64,000 nt of DNA from an uncultured Lachnospiraceae bacterium (GCA_945929965.1 CAMEOT010000003.1:99298-163297); one strand, 5' to 3'. Shown: positions 41,592 through 50,878, counted from the stretch's first letter. Notes: generated from the sequence alone by a model not told the origin. Program-made: numbers and translations.

Positions 41592-43466
41592 TCAGTCTCT
41601 GGGCTCTATGCAGATACCGCAGCCGAATCTGGCGGCACCGCAGCCCTGACATGCCTGTTTGCAGTTCGGTGAGGTCGTCTCGTTTTTCGCCTTCTGCCAT
41701 TCTCTCTCCAGGAAAGAACGGGAGACACCGCAGTCCAGGAAATCCCAGGGCAGGATCTCGTCCAAGGGTCGTTCTCTGTGGGAATAGAAATCCGGATCCA
41801 GACCGCAGGCAGCGAAGGCTTCCATCCAGACATCATTGTGGAAGTATTCGCTCCAGGCATCGTAGAAGCAGCCCTTGTTATAAACATATAAAAGCACCTG
41901 GGACAATCTCCTGTCGCCTCTTGCCAACACACCTTCTAAGACGCTGACATCTGCTTCGTGCCAGTTGTACTTGATACTCTTCTGGTTCAACTGTTCGGAG
42001 ATGGCTTTTCTGGTCAGATATGCCTTTTCCACGAATTCTTCCTTGGTACACTGGGGTGCCCACTGGAATGGAGTAAAGGGCTTCGGTACGAAGAAGGAGG
42101 TACTGGTGACAATCTGTACTCTGCCGTTGACACGTTTCTCCTTCGGGACCGTATCAAAGAAGGTGGCTGCGATCTTATTGGACAGTTCAGCGATGCCGCG
42201 GATATCCTCCTCGGTTTCAGTGGGATGTCCCAGCATGAAATACAGCTTGACTCTGGTCCAGCCGCCCTCGAAAGCCAGCGCGGAACCATGCAGGATCACT
42301 TCTTCCGTCAATCCTTTATTGATGACATCACGCAGTCTCTGGCTGCCGGCCTCCGGAGCAAAGGTCAGACTGGATTTTTTCACATCCTGCACCTTACTCA
42401 TGACATCCAGGGAAAAGGCATCGATACGTAAGGACGGCAGGGAGATATTGATATGTCTCTTGTTGCATTCTTCCATCAGGAAATCAATCAGTTCCGGCAG
42501 TTTGCTGTAATCACTGGAGCTTAAGGAGCTTAAGGAAATCTCCTCGTGACCGGTATTTTTCAGCATCTCCATGGCGTATTTTTTCAATACTTCCACGTCA
42601 CGCTCTCTGACCGGACGATACAGCTGCCCAGCCTGGCAGAAACGGCATCCGCGGATACAGCCTCTCTGAATCTCTAAGACCACTCTGTCCTGTGTGACCT
42701 TAATGTAAGGTACCACGGGCTTCATGGGATAAAAGCTGTCGGTCATATCCGTCACCAGTTCCTTGCGGATCGTAGCGGAAATCCCCTCTTCGGTCGGTCG
42801 GAAGGAAGCGATGGTGCCGTCCTCATGATAAGTAGTTTCATAGAATCTGGGAACATACATGCCGGGCAGCTTCGCAGCACGGCGTAAGAATTCTTCTCTT
42901 CCTGCCTTCTCTTCTCTGCACTTTTTATACAGATCGATTAGTGGACGATACTGGGTCTCGCCTTCACCGATATAGAAGATATCGAAAAAGTCTGCAATGG
43001 GTTCCGGATTATAGGTGCAGGGACCGCCACCGATGACAATGGGACAATCATCCCCACGTTCCTTTGCAAGCAGCGGGATCTTCGCCAGATCCAGGACCTG
43101 TAAAATATTCGTATAACACATTTCGTACTGGATGGTGATTCCAAGAAAATCAAAATCCTTTACCGGATCCTGACTCTCCAGGGCAAACAGAGGGATATTT
43201 TCCTTACGCATGATGGCATCTAAATCCACCCAGGGAGAATAGACTCTCTCACACCAGACATCGTCCCAGGAGTTGAGCATGCCGTACAGAATCTGAATGC
43301 CCAGATGGGACATGCCGATCTCGTAGACATCGGGGAAACACATACAAAAACGGACATCAATGTTATTTAGGTCCTTCACCACCGCGTTCACTTCGTTGCC
43401 GATGTAACGGGCAGGTTTTTCAATCTTCATCAGAATATCATCGCTTAATGCTAATTTTTCGTTCAT
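41592..43466 (-). CDS. TIGR03960 family B12-binding radical SAM protein
   Basis: A 624-residue radical SAM protein with a cobalamin-binding-like N-terminal region (C-F-P-D-V-Y-E-I-G-M-S-H-L-G) and the Fe-S motif C-I-R-G-C-R-F-C near residue 270. Its tail carries more cysteines (C-K-Q-A-C-Q-G-C-G...C-G-I-C), possibly a second cluster. No reaction has been assigned to this family to my knowledge; its fixed partners (TIGR03936, RNase E/G, often L21/L27/Obg) point to RNA or ribosome modification. ATG 43466 is chosen; TTG 43472 has a better-spaced GAGG. Confidence 0.9.
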   Translation of the reverse strand: MNEKLALSDDILMKIEKPARYIGNEVNAVVKDLNNIDVRFCMCFPDVYEIGMSHLGIQILYGMLNSWDDVWCERVYSPWVDLDAIMRKENIPLFALESQDPVKDFDFLGITIQYEMCYTNILQVLDLAKIPLLAKERGDDCPIVIGGGPCTYNPEPIADFFDIFYIGEGETQYRPLIDLYKKCREEKAGREEFLRRAAKLPGMYVPRFYETTYHEDGTIASFRPTEEGISATIRKELVTDMTDSFYPMKPVVPYIKVTQDRVVLEIQRGCIRGCRFCQAGQLYRPVRERDVEVLKKYAMEMLKNTGHEEISLSSLSSSDYSKLPELIDFLMEECNKRHINISLPSLRIDAFSLDVMSKVQDVKKSSLTFAPEAGSQRLRDVINKGLTEEVILHGSALAFEGGWTRVKLYFMLGHPTETEEDIRGIAELSNKIAATFFDTVPKEKRVNGRVQIVTSTSFFVPKPFTPFQWAPQCTKEEFVEKAYLTRKAISEQLNQKSIKYNWHEADVSVLEGVLARGDRRLSQVLLYVYNKGCFYDAWSEYFHNDVWMEAFAACGLDPDFYSHRERPLDEILPWDFLDCGVSRSFLEREWQKAKNETTSPNCKQACQGCGAARFGCGICIEPRD

Positions 43467-43475
43467 AATCAATAT

Positions 43476-43619
43476 TTACCTCAATTTATTTTTCATCTGC
43501 CGGACATCTTCCTCCGTGCAGGGAATCACGGAATATCTGGCTTTCTCATAGATTTCCGCCATTCCCGTAATGCCGAGAGCTTTTTGCGCATCTCTAGCAG
43601 TATAAAATGGGATGCTCAT
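43476..43619 (-). pseudogene. C-terminal relic of a larger protein
   Basis: A 47-codon frame, M-S-I-P-F-Y-T-A-R-D...I-Y-E-K-A-R-Y-S...C-T-E-E-D-V-R-Q-M-K, ends just before the TIGR03960 gene. Y-E-K-A-R-Y-S followed by T-E-E-D-V resembles the extreme C terminus of DUF4129/transglutaminase-like membrane proteins. Upstream on the same strand, in another frame, a hydrophobic stretch (F-M-Y-L-L-V-L-A-E-L-V-F-L, about 43725-43770) may be another decayed piece. No good ribosome-binding site. I read it as a decayed gene; a real microprotein is not excluded. Confidence 0.35.
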
Positions 43620-43802
43620 CTTTGCAAGCCCGCAGGAGTTTATTTTTTCTGATACTCATTTCCTGTTTGCTCTGTCGTGATCTCTCCCAAATTGCTCATA
43701 ACTATTCAGAACTTCATTATATCTTAAAAAAACCAGTTCTGCCAGTACCAAAAGGTACATAAATATGAACTGCAAAGCATGGTCATGTAGGGAGGAATAT
43801 TT
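43620..43802. other. Gap with possible decayed coding sequence
   Basis: About 180 bases without an intact gene. The - strand shows a short hydrophobic open stretch that may belong to the relic next to it. The + strand carries the GGGAGG ribosome-binding site of the small gene that follows at its right end. Confidence 0.4.
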
Positions 43803-44102
43803 TTGGAACCATTGGATGATAAGAATACAGCACAACTTTTGCAGCAAATGCGCAGACAGACAGAAATAAGGCCGGAGCAGGAAGAATCCAGTGGTTCCGG
43901 TAGTTCTCATACCGGGACTTTCAGAATCCGTCTTGCTCTGGCCGGAGTATTACTGCTTACAGTGATATTGCTTGATCGGGAAAATAAAAGCTTTGCCGGT
44001 CTGTCCATGGATCAGGTGCTGTCTTACGTTACGGAGGTAGATTACGGAACATATATCGAGACCTGGATGGAAAATGCGGTTAACGATTTGCAAGCTCTGT
44101 AA
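43803..44102 (+). CDS. Small single-pass membrane protein, unknown function
   Basis: A 99-residue protein with a charged, Gln/Glu-rich N terminus (about 1-40, [10 protein letters not shown]), one membrane helix (about 44-58) and a short outside segment. Start is TTG 43803 with GGGAGG seven bases upstream; there is no better codon. It ends 22 bases inside the 3' end of the convergent his gene. I do not recognise the family. Being alone on the + strand inside a - strand block is notable. Confidence 0.65.
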   Translation: MEPLDDKNTAQLLQQMRRQTEIRPEQEESSGSGSSHTGTFRIRLALAGVLLLTVILLDRENKSFAGLSMDQVLSYVTEVDYGTYIETWMENAVNDLQAL

Positions 44103-45366
44103 TGATTTCTTCCCAGGTGACATTTTTCTCTGCCATCAGTACCATCATATGATACAGGAAATCACTGATTTCGTATTTGACTTCATTGGGGTTGGGATTT
44201 TTCGCGGCAATCACGATCTCTGTTGCCTCTTCTCCCAATTTTTTAAGGATTTTGTCAATGCCCTTGTCGAATAAATAATTGGTATAAGAACCTTCCTTGG
44301 GGTGAACCTTACGGTCCTTGATCACATCGAAGACTTCCTCGAATACCTGTAAGGGGTTGCTGCTTTCCTCGTAATCTTTTTTCGTGATCTCATTGAAGAA
44401 GCAGCTCTTGCTGCCGGTATGGCAGGCAGCACCGATCTGGGATACTTTTGCAAGGATCGTATCCATATCACAGTCAGCCACCAGTTCCTTCACATACTGA
44501 TAATGACCGCTGGTCAGTCCCTTCAGCCATAGTTCCTGTCTGCTTCTGCTGTAGTAAGTCATCTTGCCCAATTTTAGTGTCTGTTCATAGGCTTCCTCAT
44601 TCATGTAAGCCATCATCAGAACTTCCCGGGTACGATAATCCTGCACGACAACAGGTACCATGCCGTCACTGTTTTTCTTGAAATCTTCCCACTTGTAAGC
44701 AGCCTGGAAGGATTCGATGGGAATATCATTTTCCCGGCACAGATCCTTTAGGGCAACGATCTCTTTCACATTATCGTTGATGGTATTGCCGGTGATACCG
44801 CATACATTTTCATATGCGAAGATCTCCAACAGCTTGTTCAGTGCTACCTGATTGATCTGCACGAAAAAGGGAAGGGACAGAATACTCTGCGTCTCCCGGA
44901 TCTGGTGAGGATTCATCAGGATCATGGCAGAGACATACTTTTCAATTTTCTCTTTATGTAATTCCAAAACGGCGGGATCATTATAAGAGATCAGTATCTT
45001 CTCCTTGCCGAATTTCAGGGAGACTTCCTCCGTGATCTCAATATTACTCTCTTTCTCATAGTCGAGAACCGCCTTTTTACATCCGGCATAAAGTAATTTC
45101 TTAATGTCCTCCATGCGCTTTACATTGCCGGCACCGATGACATCTACTTCTGCTTTGGCACAGATATCCTTAATGATATCCAGAGCAGCGTCATGCTCTG
45201 CATCTTGCTCGGACATATCGAACACGATCAGTTCATCTGCGTTGTGTTCACAGTAATAATCTGCCAGACGGACAGGATCTGTATCTACGATAGTAGTATC
45301 CGTAAGGTTTCTCACAGCATGCTCATGATATAAATAAATACAGGGAACAAATTTCTTGATGATCAT
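44080..45366 (-). CDS. hisIE: HisIE with N-terminal HisA/HisF-like pseudo-barrel
   Basis: A three-part protein of 428 residues. The last two parts are phosphoribosyl-AMP cyclohydrolase (HisI, about 215-330: [18 protein letters not shown]) and phosphoribosyl-ATP pyrophosphatase (HisE, about 340-425: L-G-E-E-A-T-E-I-V). The first 210 residues resemble a HisF/HisA (beta/alpha)8 barrel ([21 protein letters not shown]). The catalytic Asp expected after P-C-I/L is Tyr11, and the second Asp region reads I-S-Y-N-D. It is therefore probably a non-catalytic, structural or regulatory barrel. Last gene of the his operon. Confidence 0.92.
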   Translation of the reverse strand: MIIKKFVPCIYLYHEHAVRNLTDTTIVDTDPVRLADYYCEHNADELIVFDMSEQDAEHDAALDIIKDICAKAEVDVIGAGNVKRMEDIKKLLYAGCKKAVLDYEKESNIEITEEVSLKFGKEKILISYNDPAVLELHKEKIEKYVSAMILMNPHQIRETQSILSLPFFVQINQVALNKLLEIFAYENVCGITGNTINDNVKEIVALKDLCRENDIPIESFQAAYKWEDFKKNSDGMVPVVVQDYRTREVLMMAYMNEEAYEQTLKLGKMTYYSRSRQELWLKGLTSGHYQYVKELVADCDMDTILAKVSQIGAACHTGSKSCFFNEITKKDYEESSNPLQVFEEVFDVIKDRKVHPKEGSYTNYLFDKGIDKILKKLGEEATEIVIAAKNPNPNEVKYEISDFLYHMMVLMAEKNVTWEEIITELANR

Positions 45367-45422
45367 AGTAATCCTCGCGTTTTTCTATGCCTGCATGGCA
45401 CGGACCCCAGGCACATATTTTC

Positions 45423-46010
45423 TTACAGGCTTCCTTTGGTACTTAAGACATCCGTTACCTTCGGGTTATAGGAAACGGCCTGATCCAGAGCCTTGGCAAA
45501 TGCCTTGAACATGGCTTCGATCATATGGTGATTGTTGCCCGCAGACAGCATCTTGATGTGTAAGTTCATACCGGCACTGTAGGATACAGCATAGAAAAAT
45601 TCCTTCACCAGCTCGGTATCCAGCTCACCTACCTTAGGTACAGTGAATTCACATTCAAAATTAAGATAAGGCCGACCGCTTAAGTCAACGGCACATAAGG
45701 CAAGCACTTCATCCATGGGCAGGATAAAATAACCGTAACGGTTGATGCCCTTCTTGTCTCCCACCGCTTTTTTAATGGCTTCGCCTAAGACGATACCGGT
45801 GTCCTCCACCGTATGGTGGCCGTCCACCTGTAAGTCTCCCTTTACCGTGCAGTCCAGATCAAAAAAGCCGTGTCTGGCAAAGCCGTCCAGCATATGATCA
45901 AAAAATCCGATGCCGGTAGACAGATCAGCTTTTCCACTGCCATCCAGATTCAAGGTGATGGCGATATCGGTCTCCTTTGTTGTTCGGGTCACAGATGCTT
46001 TTCGTTCCAT
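45423..46010 (-). CDS. hisB: Imidazoleglycerol-phosphate dehydratase
   Basis: HisB catalyses the sixth step of histidine synthesis. The 195-residue monofunctional form shows F-F-D-H-M-L-D-G-F-A-R-H, D-G-H-H-T-V-E-D and N-N-H-H-M-I-E-A-M-F-K, the Mn-binding His-rich motifs. It starts 9 bases after hisD. No HisB phosphatase domain, so histidinol phosphatase must be encoded elsewhere. Confidence 0.96.
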   Translation of the reverse strand: MERKASVTRTTKETDIAITLNLDGSGKADLSTGIGFFDHMLDGFARHGFFDLDCTVKGDLQVDGHHTVEDTGIVLGEAIKKAVGDKKGINRYGYFILPMDEVLALCAVDLSGRPYLNFECEFTVPKVGELDTELVKEFFYAVSYSAGMNLHIKMLSAGNNHHMIEAMFKAFAKALDQAVSYNPKVTDVLSTKGSL

Positions 46011-46018
46011 AATGTCTC

Positions 46019-47311
46019 CTAGTCTTCAAATCTCACTTTAATACTGTTTGCGTGTGCGGTCAAGCCTTCGCTCTTCGCAAAAGTCTCGATCTGTGTATGT
46101 ACCTTTTCCAGTGCCTGTCTGGAATAAGAAATGATACTGGTCTTCTTGATGAAATCATCTACATTTACCGGAGAGAAAAATCTTGCGGTACCGTTGGTAG
46201 GCAGAATGTGGTTCGGACCTGCAAAATAATCTCCCAGAGGTTCAGAGGCATACTCTCCTAAGAAAATCGCACCGGCGTTGCGGATACGGGTCATGGTGTC
46301 GAACGGATTCTTTGTAATGATCTCCAAGTGTTCGGAGGCAATGGCATTAGCTGCATCAATGGCATCTTCCATATTGTCAGCTAACAGAATGTAGCCGTAA
46401 TTGTCCAAAGACTTCTGAATAATGGGAGCACGCTCTAAGACTTTGACAAAACCGTCCACTTCCTCGGATACCTTCTCGGCAAGCTCCTTGGAAGTAGTGA
46501 TCAGAATAGCACTTGCGAGCTCGTCATGCTCTGCCTGGGACAGAAGATCTGCCGCAACGTATCTGGGGGTAGCAGTCTCATCCGCCAATACCAGGATCTC
46601 GCTGGGGCCGGCAATGGAATCAATGCTCACATAGCCATAGACTGCCTTTTTGGCAAGGGCTACAAAGATGTTGCCGGGACCGGTGATCTTGTCGACCTTA
46701 GGTACGGACTCAGTTCCGAATGCCATAGCAGCAATAGCCTGTGCCCCGCCCACTTTATAAATAGTATCTACACCGGCAATATCAGCAGCTACTAAGGTAC
46801 CGGGATTGACTTTTCCGTCTTTTCCGGGAGGAGTGGTCATAATGATCTCATCTACACCGGCTACTTTCGCAGGGATTACATTCATCAATACGCTGGAGGG
46901 ATAAGCTGCCTTTCCACCGGGGACATAGACACCGGCTCTCTCGATAGCGGTGATCTTCATGCCTAAGATGGTTCCGTCGGGCTTTGCATCGAACCAGCTG
47001 TTACGAAGCTGCTTCTGGTGAAAAACACGGATATTTTCCGCAGACTGACGGATCACATCCACCAGATTCTCATCCAGCTGCGCGTAAGCTTCTGCAATCT
47101 CTTCTTTGGTCACGCGGATATTCTCTGCACTTAATGCAAATTTATCAAATTGTAAAGTATAATCGAATAAAGCCTGATCTCCCTCGGCGCGGACTCTGTC
47201 AATGATCTGATTCACAGTGCTTTCGTACTGAGAGTAATTATTCGGACTTCTCTTTAAGAGGTCGTTCAAAATACTCTGTTTTGATTCTTTATCCAATGCT
47301 ACGATTCTCAT
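46019..47311 (-). CDS. hisD: Histidinol dehydrogenase
   Basis: HisD oxidises L-histidinol to histidine in two NAD-dependent steps. The 430-residue protein carries G-V-Y-V-P-G-G-K-A-A-Y-P-S-S-V-L-M-N, the G-P-G-N family motif, S-E-I-L-V-L-A-D, S-Q-A-E-H-D and N-H-I-L-P-T. Length is normal. Confidence 0.96.
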   Translation of the reverse strand: MRIVALDKESKQSILNDLLKRSPNNYSQYESTVNQIIDRVRAEGDQALFDYTLQFDKFALSAENIRVTKEEIAEAYAQLDENLVDVIRQSAENIRVFHQKQLRNSWFDAKPDGTILGMKITAIERAGVYVPGGKAAYPSSVLMNVIPAKVAGVDEIIMTTPPGKDGKVNPGTLVAADIAGVDTIYKVGGAQAIAAMAFGTESVPKVDKITGPGNIFVALAKKAVYGYVSIDSIAGPSEILVLADETATPRYVAADLLSQAEHDELASAILITTSKELAEKVSEEVDGFVKVLERAPIIQKSLDNYGYILLADNMEDAIDAANAIASEHLEIITKNPFDTMTRIRNAGAIFLGEYASEPLGDYFAGPNHILPTNGTARFFSPVNVDDFIKKTSIISYSRQALEKVHTQIETFAKSEGLTAHANSIKVRFED

Positions 47312-47371
47312 AACGGTACTCTCCTAATCAATATGCTGTGATTTATCTGCTCTATTTTCTGATTTGTCTGG

Positions 47372-48028
47372 TTACGGCTGTATTTTTAACTGCTCGCGGA
47401 TGGCACCTACCAGCTTGCGGATCCGGTCGGCTTCCATCTGCATGCTGACAGGATTGACGATCATACGGGCGGACAGAGGGCACACCTCTTCTAAAACTTC
47501 CAGTCCGTTTTCTTTTAAGGTGGAACCGGTCTCCACAATATCTACTATTACATCAGATAATTCCACCAGAGGTCCTAACTCCACCGACCCGTTTAATTTG
47601 ATGATGTCCACGGTCTGATGCTTTTTATTGTAAAAATATTCTCTGGCGATATTGGGATATTTGCTTGCCACACGGATCCGCTCATGGTGCTTTAACAGTT
47701 CTCTGGCGGAGGCGGGACCACAGACACACATCCGACATTTGCCAAATCCAAGATCCAGTACCTCGTAGACGTTACGGTTTTCTTCTAAGATCGTGTCCTT
47801 ACCGACTACACCGATATCGGCGGCACCGTACTCCACATAAGTGGGAACATCGGGACCCTTTGCCAGGAAAAAGCGAAGCTTATATTCTTCGTTGACGAAG
47901 ATAAGCTTTCTGGTATCCTTGTCTTTCATCTCTTCACAGGTAATGCCGATCTTCTCAAAAAGTTCCAGCGTTTTCTTCGCAAGTCTGCCCTTACCCAGGG
48001 CAAAGGTAAGATATCTTTCTTCACTCAT
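47372..48028 (-). CDS. hisG: ATP phosphoribosyltransferase, short form
   Basis: HisG performs the first step of histidine synthesis. At 218 residues it is the short form without the C-terminal regulatory domain and needs HisZ, which is encoded directly upstream with a 1-base overlap. Motifs: F-A-L-G-K-G-R-L near the start and D-I-V-E-T-G-S-T-L-K-E-N-G-L for PRPP binding. Confidence 0.96.
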   Translation of the reverse strand: MSEERYLTFALGKGRLAKKTLELFEKIGITCEEMKDKDTRKLIFVNEEYKLRFFLAKGPDVPTYVEYGAADIGVVGKDTILEENRNVYEVLDLGFGKCRMCVCGPASARELLKHHERIRVASKYPNIAREYFYNKKHQTVDIIKLNGSVELGPLVELSDVIVDIVETGSTLKENGLEVLEEVCPLSARMIVNPVSMQMEADRIRKLVGAIREQLKIQP

Positions 48029-49173
48029 TACTGCCTTACCTCCTCAGCTGCTTTATTTTCCGGAGAAAGCACGGTGGGAATTCCTTCTTTTCTTAACTTC
48101 ATAGTTTCGGCAAGCTTTGCCTGATAGTCCGCCTCGTCTCCTATACTGTAATATAATACCCTGCCGGAAGCCGGAAGCGCAATATCGACTTTTTGTCGGG
48201 ACAGCGCCTCCAGCAGATCATCAATGACTATGACGAAGCCGATTGCTGCCGCATCCTTGCCGAATTTGCGAAGGAGATTGTCATAACGGCCACCCTTTAC
48301 CACTGCATCACCGATGCCGTAAGTATATGCATTGAAGACCACGCCGGTATAATACTGGTATTTGCTGAGCATTCCGAGATCAAAGGAAATATATTCCGCC
48401 ACTTTGTACTGCTCTAAACGCTCCTTTAATTTTTCCAGTCGGGCAATTGCCTGTAAGGAACGTTCATTTTTCGCTAATGCCTTGGCAGATTCTAAGGATT
48501 CCATATCCTCGAACATATCGGCAAGCTTTAATAAAATACTGTGATAGGGCTCCGGGATCTGTTTCTGCTCCAGCAGTTCCTGGGCGGCAAAAAAGTTCTT
48601 GCCCGAGATACAGGAACGGAGTTCTCTCTCAGTATCCTCATCAAGCCCGGCTTCCTCACAGAGTCCGCGGAAATAGTCTACTTCACCGATGGTTACCTGG
48701 AATCTGGTAAGTCCCGCACTCTTCAGTGCCTCGATGACCATGCTGATGACTTCCGCATCTGCTTCTACGGAAGGATCGCCGATGAGTTCCGCGCCCATCT
48801 GTGTCACTTCTTTTAATTTACCCTGTAGATTGGAGGTGTTGGTGAAGGTATTGCCGTTATAACTGAAGCGAAGGGGAACCTTCTCTTCCATGAAATATTT
48901 GGCTGCACAACGGGCAATGGACGGGGTAAAGTCCGGTCTCAGCACCAATGTATTTCCTTCCTTGTCAAAAAACTTATAAAGTTCCTTGCTGGGTGTGGTT
49001 CCGATCTCCTTGGAAAATACATCGAAAAATTCAATGGAGGGTGTCTGAATATCCTCATATCCGAAGCAATGGATCGCCTTCTGCAGCTTCTGTTCCACTG
49101 CCAGTTTCCTGGCATATTCTTTGCCGTAAATATCTCGGACACCTTCCGGTGTATGTAATAATCTGTTATTCAT
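48028..49173 (-). CDS. hisZ: ATP phosphoribosyltransferase regulatory subunit
   Basis: HisZ is a histidyl-tRNA synthetase paralogue that activates short HisG and mediates histidine feedback. The 381-residue product has class II synthetase-like motifs (P-E-G-V-R-D, L-R-P-D-F-T-P-S-I-A-R) without aminoacylation function. It is first in the his operon and overlaps hisG. Confidence 0.94.
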   Translation of the reverse strand: MNNRLLHTPEGVRDIYGKEYARKLAVEQKLQKAIHCFGYEDIQTPSIEFFDVFSKEIGTTPSKELYKFFDKEGNTLVLRPDFTPSIARCAAKYFMEEKVPLRFSYNGNTFTNTSNLQGKLKEVTQMGAELIGDPSVEADAEVISMVIEALKSAGLTRFQVTIGEVDYFRGLCEEAGLDEDTERELRSCISGKNFFAAQELLEQKQIPEPYHSILLKLADMFEDMESLESAKALAKNERSLQAIARLEKLKERLEQYKVAEYISFDLGMLSKYQYYTGVVFNAYTYGIGDAVVKGGRYDNLLRKFGKDAAAIGFVIVIDDLLEALSRQKVDIALPASGRVLYYSIGDEADYQAKLAETMKLRKEGIPTVLSPENKAAEEVRQ

Positions 49174-49219
49174 AATGCATCCTCAATTCATGTACTTTAC
49201 TATATTAACGTGCTACCTC

Positions 49220-49278
49220 GTTATCATGATAACATATGAAACTATTTGTAGTATAAGCGGAGTCTTTCGCTGTGTCAA
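49220..49278 (-). promoter_or_regulatory. his operon promoter and leader palindrome
   Basis: On the - strand a perfect TTGACA (49278-49273) and TATACT (49255-49250) have a 17-base spacer, just after the recU stop. A perfect 14-bp palindrome, GTTATCATGATAAC (49233-49220), lies about 17 bases downstream of the -10, where a repressor would block initiation. The leader is too short for a T-box and none of its conserved core is visible. Confidence 0.7.
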
Positions 49279-49303
49279 GCGCTTCTTCATTAAATTATTC
49301 TTC

Positions 49304-49840
49304 TTATTCTTCTCTGTCTTCCAGATCTTTTTTCAGAATATCCAGATAAGGAACCAGAATTCCCTGATGTTTCGGAAGAATATATTCCGGATTCAGTTCT
49401 TCAAACCGGAAGCTTTTCCTGCCGCCGTCATTTGCTCTGTCCCAGAAAAACCGAAGCATCTCATAAGGCAGATAATACAGCAGATCCTTGTGACTGTAAA
49501 AGATCAGGAAAAAAGCGATGCCGCCCTGCTTTTCGAACTGCTGCATGAATTCCACCTGATGGGGATGGATATTCTGCAGGGAAAACGTATCCACCGCACA
49601 TTCCTTGGCATCAAAGCATACCGGGATACCCTGTACTGCACCGATATAATCAACAGTACTCTTCTGCTCGAAAAAAGCCAGCGTGATCTGGCGGCTCTCC
49701 TTATCCATTTTTATCGGAGTAATGGGTGTGGGAATTTTCTGGATCAGAGCAAGTCCGGCTTCCGCATATTTTTCATTGGTACGGTTAACCATATCCTCCA
49801 GTGTGGATCCGCGAAGTCCGCGGGTGTTCCATGTAGCCAT
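49304..49840 (-). CDS. recU: Holliday junction resolvase RecU
   Basis: RecU resolves Holliday junctions in Firmicutes. The 178-residue product shows R-G-L-R-G-S-T-L-E near the start, F-F-E-Q-K-S-T-V-D-Y, F-D-A-K-E (catalytic Asp/Glu/Lys) and H-Q-V-E-F-M. AAAGGA precedes the ATG. It ends 26 bases before the his promoter. Confidence 0.93.
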   Translation of the reverse strand: MATWNTRGLRGSTLEDMVNRTNEKYAEAGLALIQKIPTPITPIKMDKESRQITLAFFEQKSTVDYIGAVQGIPVCFDAKECAVDTFSLQNIHPHQVEFMQQFEKQGGIAFFLIFYSHKDLLYYLPYEMLRFFWDRANDGGRKSFRFEELNPEYILPKHQGILVPYLDILKKDLEDREE

Positions 49841-49855
49841 TTTCGTGTATCCTTT

Positions 49856-50878
49856 CTAGCAGGCAGTATCCGGTATCAGATTCAGTGCCTGTAAGATCAT
49901 AGCAAATTTACCGGGAAGCGGGGCTGTAAAAGTCCTGCCGCTTACCTTTGCAAGAGCTCCTTCTTCTCCCTCCGGGAAGCAGACCATCCCGGCATGTAGA
50001 AGCTGATGGTGCAGGGAAAATTCCGACTGCATTTTACGGTTCATCTTGGGATCTCCGTATTTCGTATCGCCGAGTAACGGATGCCCGGTGCTTGCCAGAT
50101 GGGCACGGATCTGATGGGTTTTACCGGTGACCAGCTCCACAGTTAAGAGGGTATAGTCTCCCGCTACGGCTTCCGGAGTATAGATCGTCTGAATATAAGA
50201 AGCCTCTTCCGGTCTTTCCGGCTTCTTGGCATACACCTTTACAGTATTGGTGTGCTCATCCTTGGACAGGTAGCCTTTTAACGTGCTTTCCTGTAAAATC
50301 TTACCTTTGCAGATCGTCTGATAGTATTTTCGAACCGTTCGTTCCTTAATGATGCGGCTTAAGTCCTGGGATCCCGCCAACGTCTTGCCGCATAATACAA
50401 TGCCACTGGTATTGCGGTCAAGACGGTTGCAGACGGAAGGATGGAACGTGGCAAGATCCGCTTCTTTTATAGCCCCGGTCTCCAATAGATGCCCGATCAG
50501 CCATTCATTCAGGGAAAGATCTTCCGGTTTTGCTTTCTGCGTCAGAATCCCGGCAGGCTTGCTCAATAATAAGATATCATCATCCTCGTAAATGACACAG
50601 ACATCCCTTAGCAAATGGTACGCCTTTCGGTAATCGGAAGTATCTTCCGCACTCTTAGTACCGGACAGGGAAGCAAATGTCTCCTCGGAGAAAAAGCATT
50701 TTACTTCATCCCCTTCGGTAAGAATTTCTTTTCCCTCTGCCTTTTTTCCATTTAATGTAATGTTTTTCTTGCGCAGCATTTTATATAAAAATCCGGTGCC
50801 TGCGCCGGGCAGAGCTTTTTTTAAATATTTATCCAGGCGCTGTCCTGCCTGATTTTTGCCGATGGTAAGTAACTGCAT
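49856..50878 (-). CDS. RluA-family pseudouridine synthase
   Basis: A 340-residue rRNA/tRNA pseudouridine synthase with an N-terminal S4 domain (R-L-D-K-Y-L-K-K...I-T-L-N-G-K) and the catalytic N-R-L-D-R-N-T-S-G motif with the essential Asp. The C-terminal G-K-T-H-Q-I-R-A-H-L is typical. It is distinct from the rluD gene at 11.2 kb; RluC-like or TruC-like targets are possible. Confidence 0.9.
   Translation of the reverse strand: MQLLTIGKNQAGQRLDKYLKKALPGAGTGFLYKMLRKKNITLNGKKAEGKEILTEGDEVKCFFSEETFASLSGTKSAEDTSDYRKAYHLLRDVCVIYEDDDILLLSKPAGILTQKAKPEDLSLNEWLIGHLLETGAIKEADLATFHPSVCNRLDRNTSGIVLCGKTLAGSQDLSRIIKERTVRKYYQTICKGKILQESTLKGYLSKDEHTNTVKVYAKKPERPEEASYIQTIYTPEAVAGDYTLLTVELVTGKTHQIRAHLASTGHPLLGDTKYGDPKMNRKMQSEFSLHHQLLHAGMVCFPEGEEGALAKVSGRTFTAPLPGKFAMILQALNLIPDTAC

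Noticed and set aside
43656..43910. 84-residue - strand frame overlapping the small + strand gene
   Set aside because: No start signal, and its 5' half is antisense to the better-supported gene; the 3' half is treated as a possible relic.
49174..49303. T-box riboswitch before hisZ
   Set aside because: The leader is about 70 bases and shows neither the T-box core nor an antiterminator.
49175..49894. 239-residue + strand frame over recU
   Set aside because: Antisense shadow crossing recU, the his promoter and the next gene's end; low-complexity hydrophobic translation.
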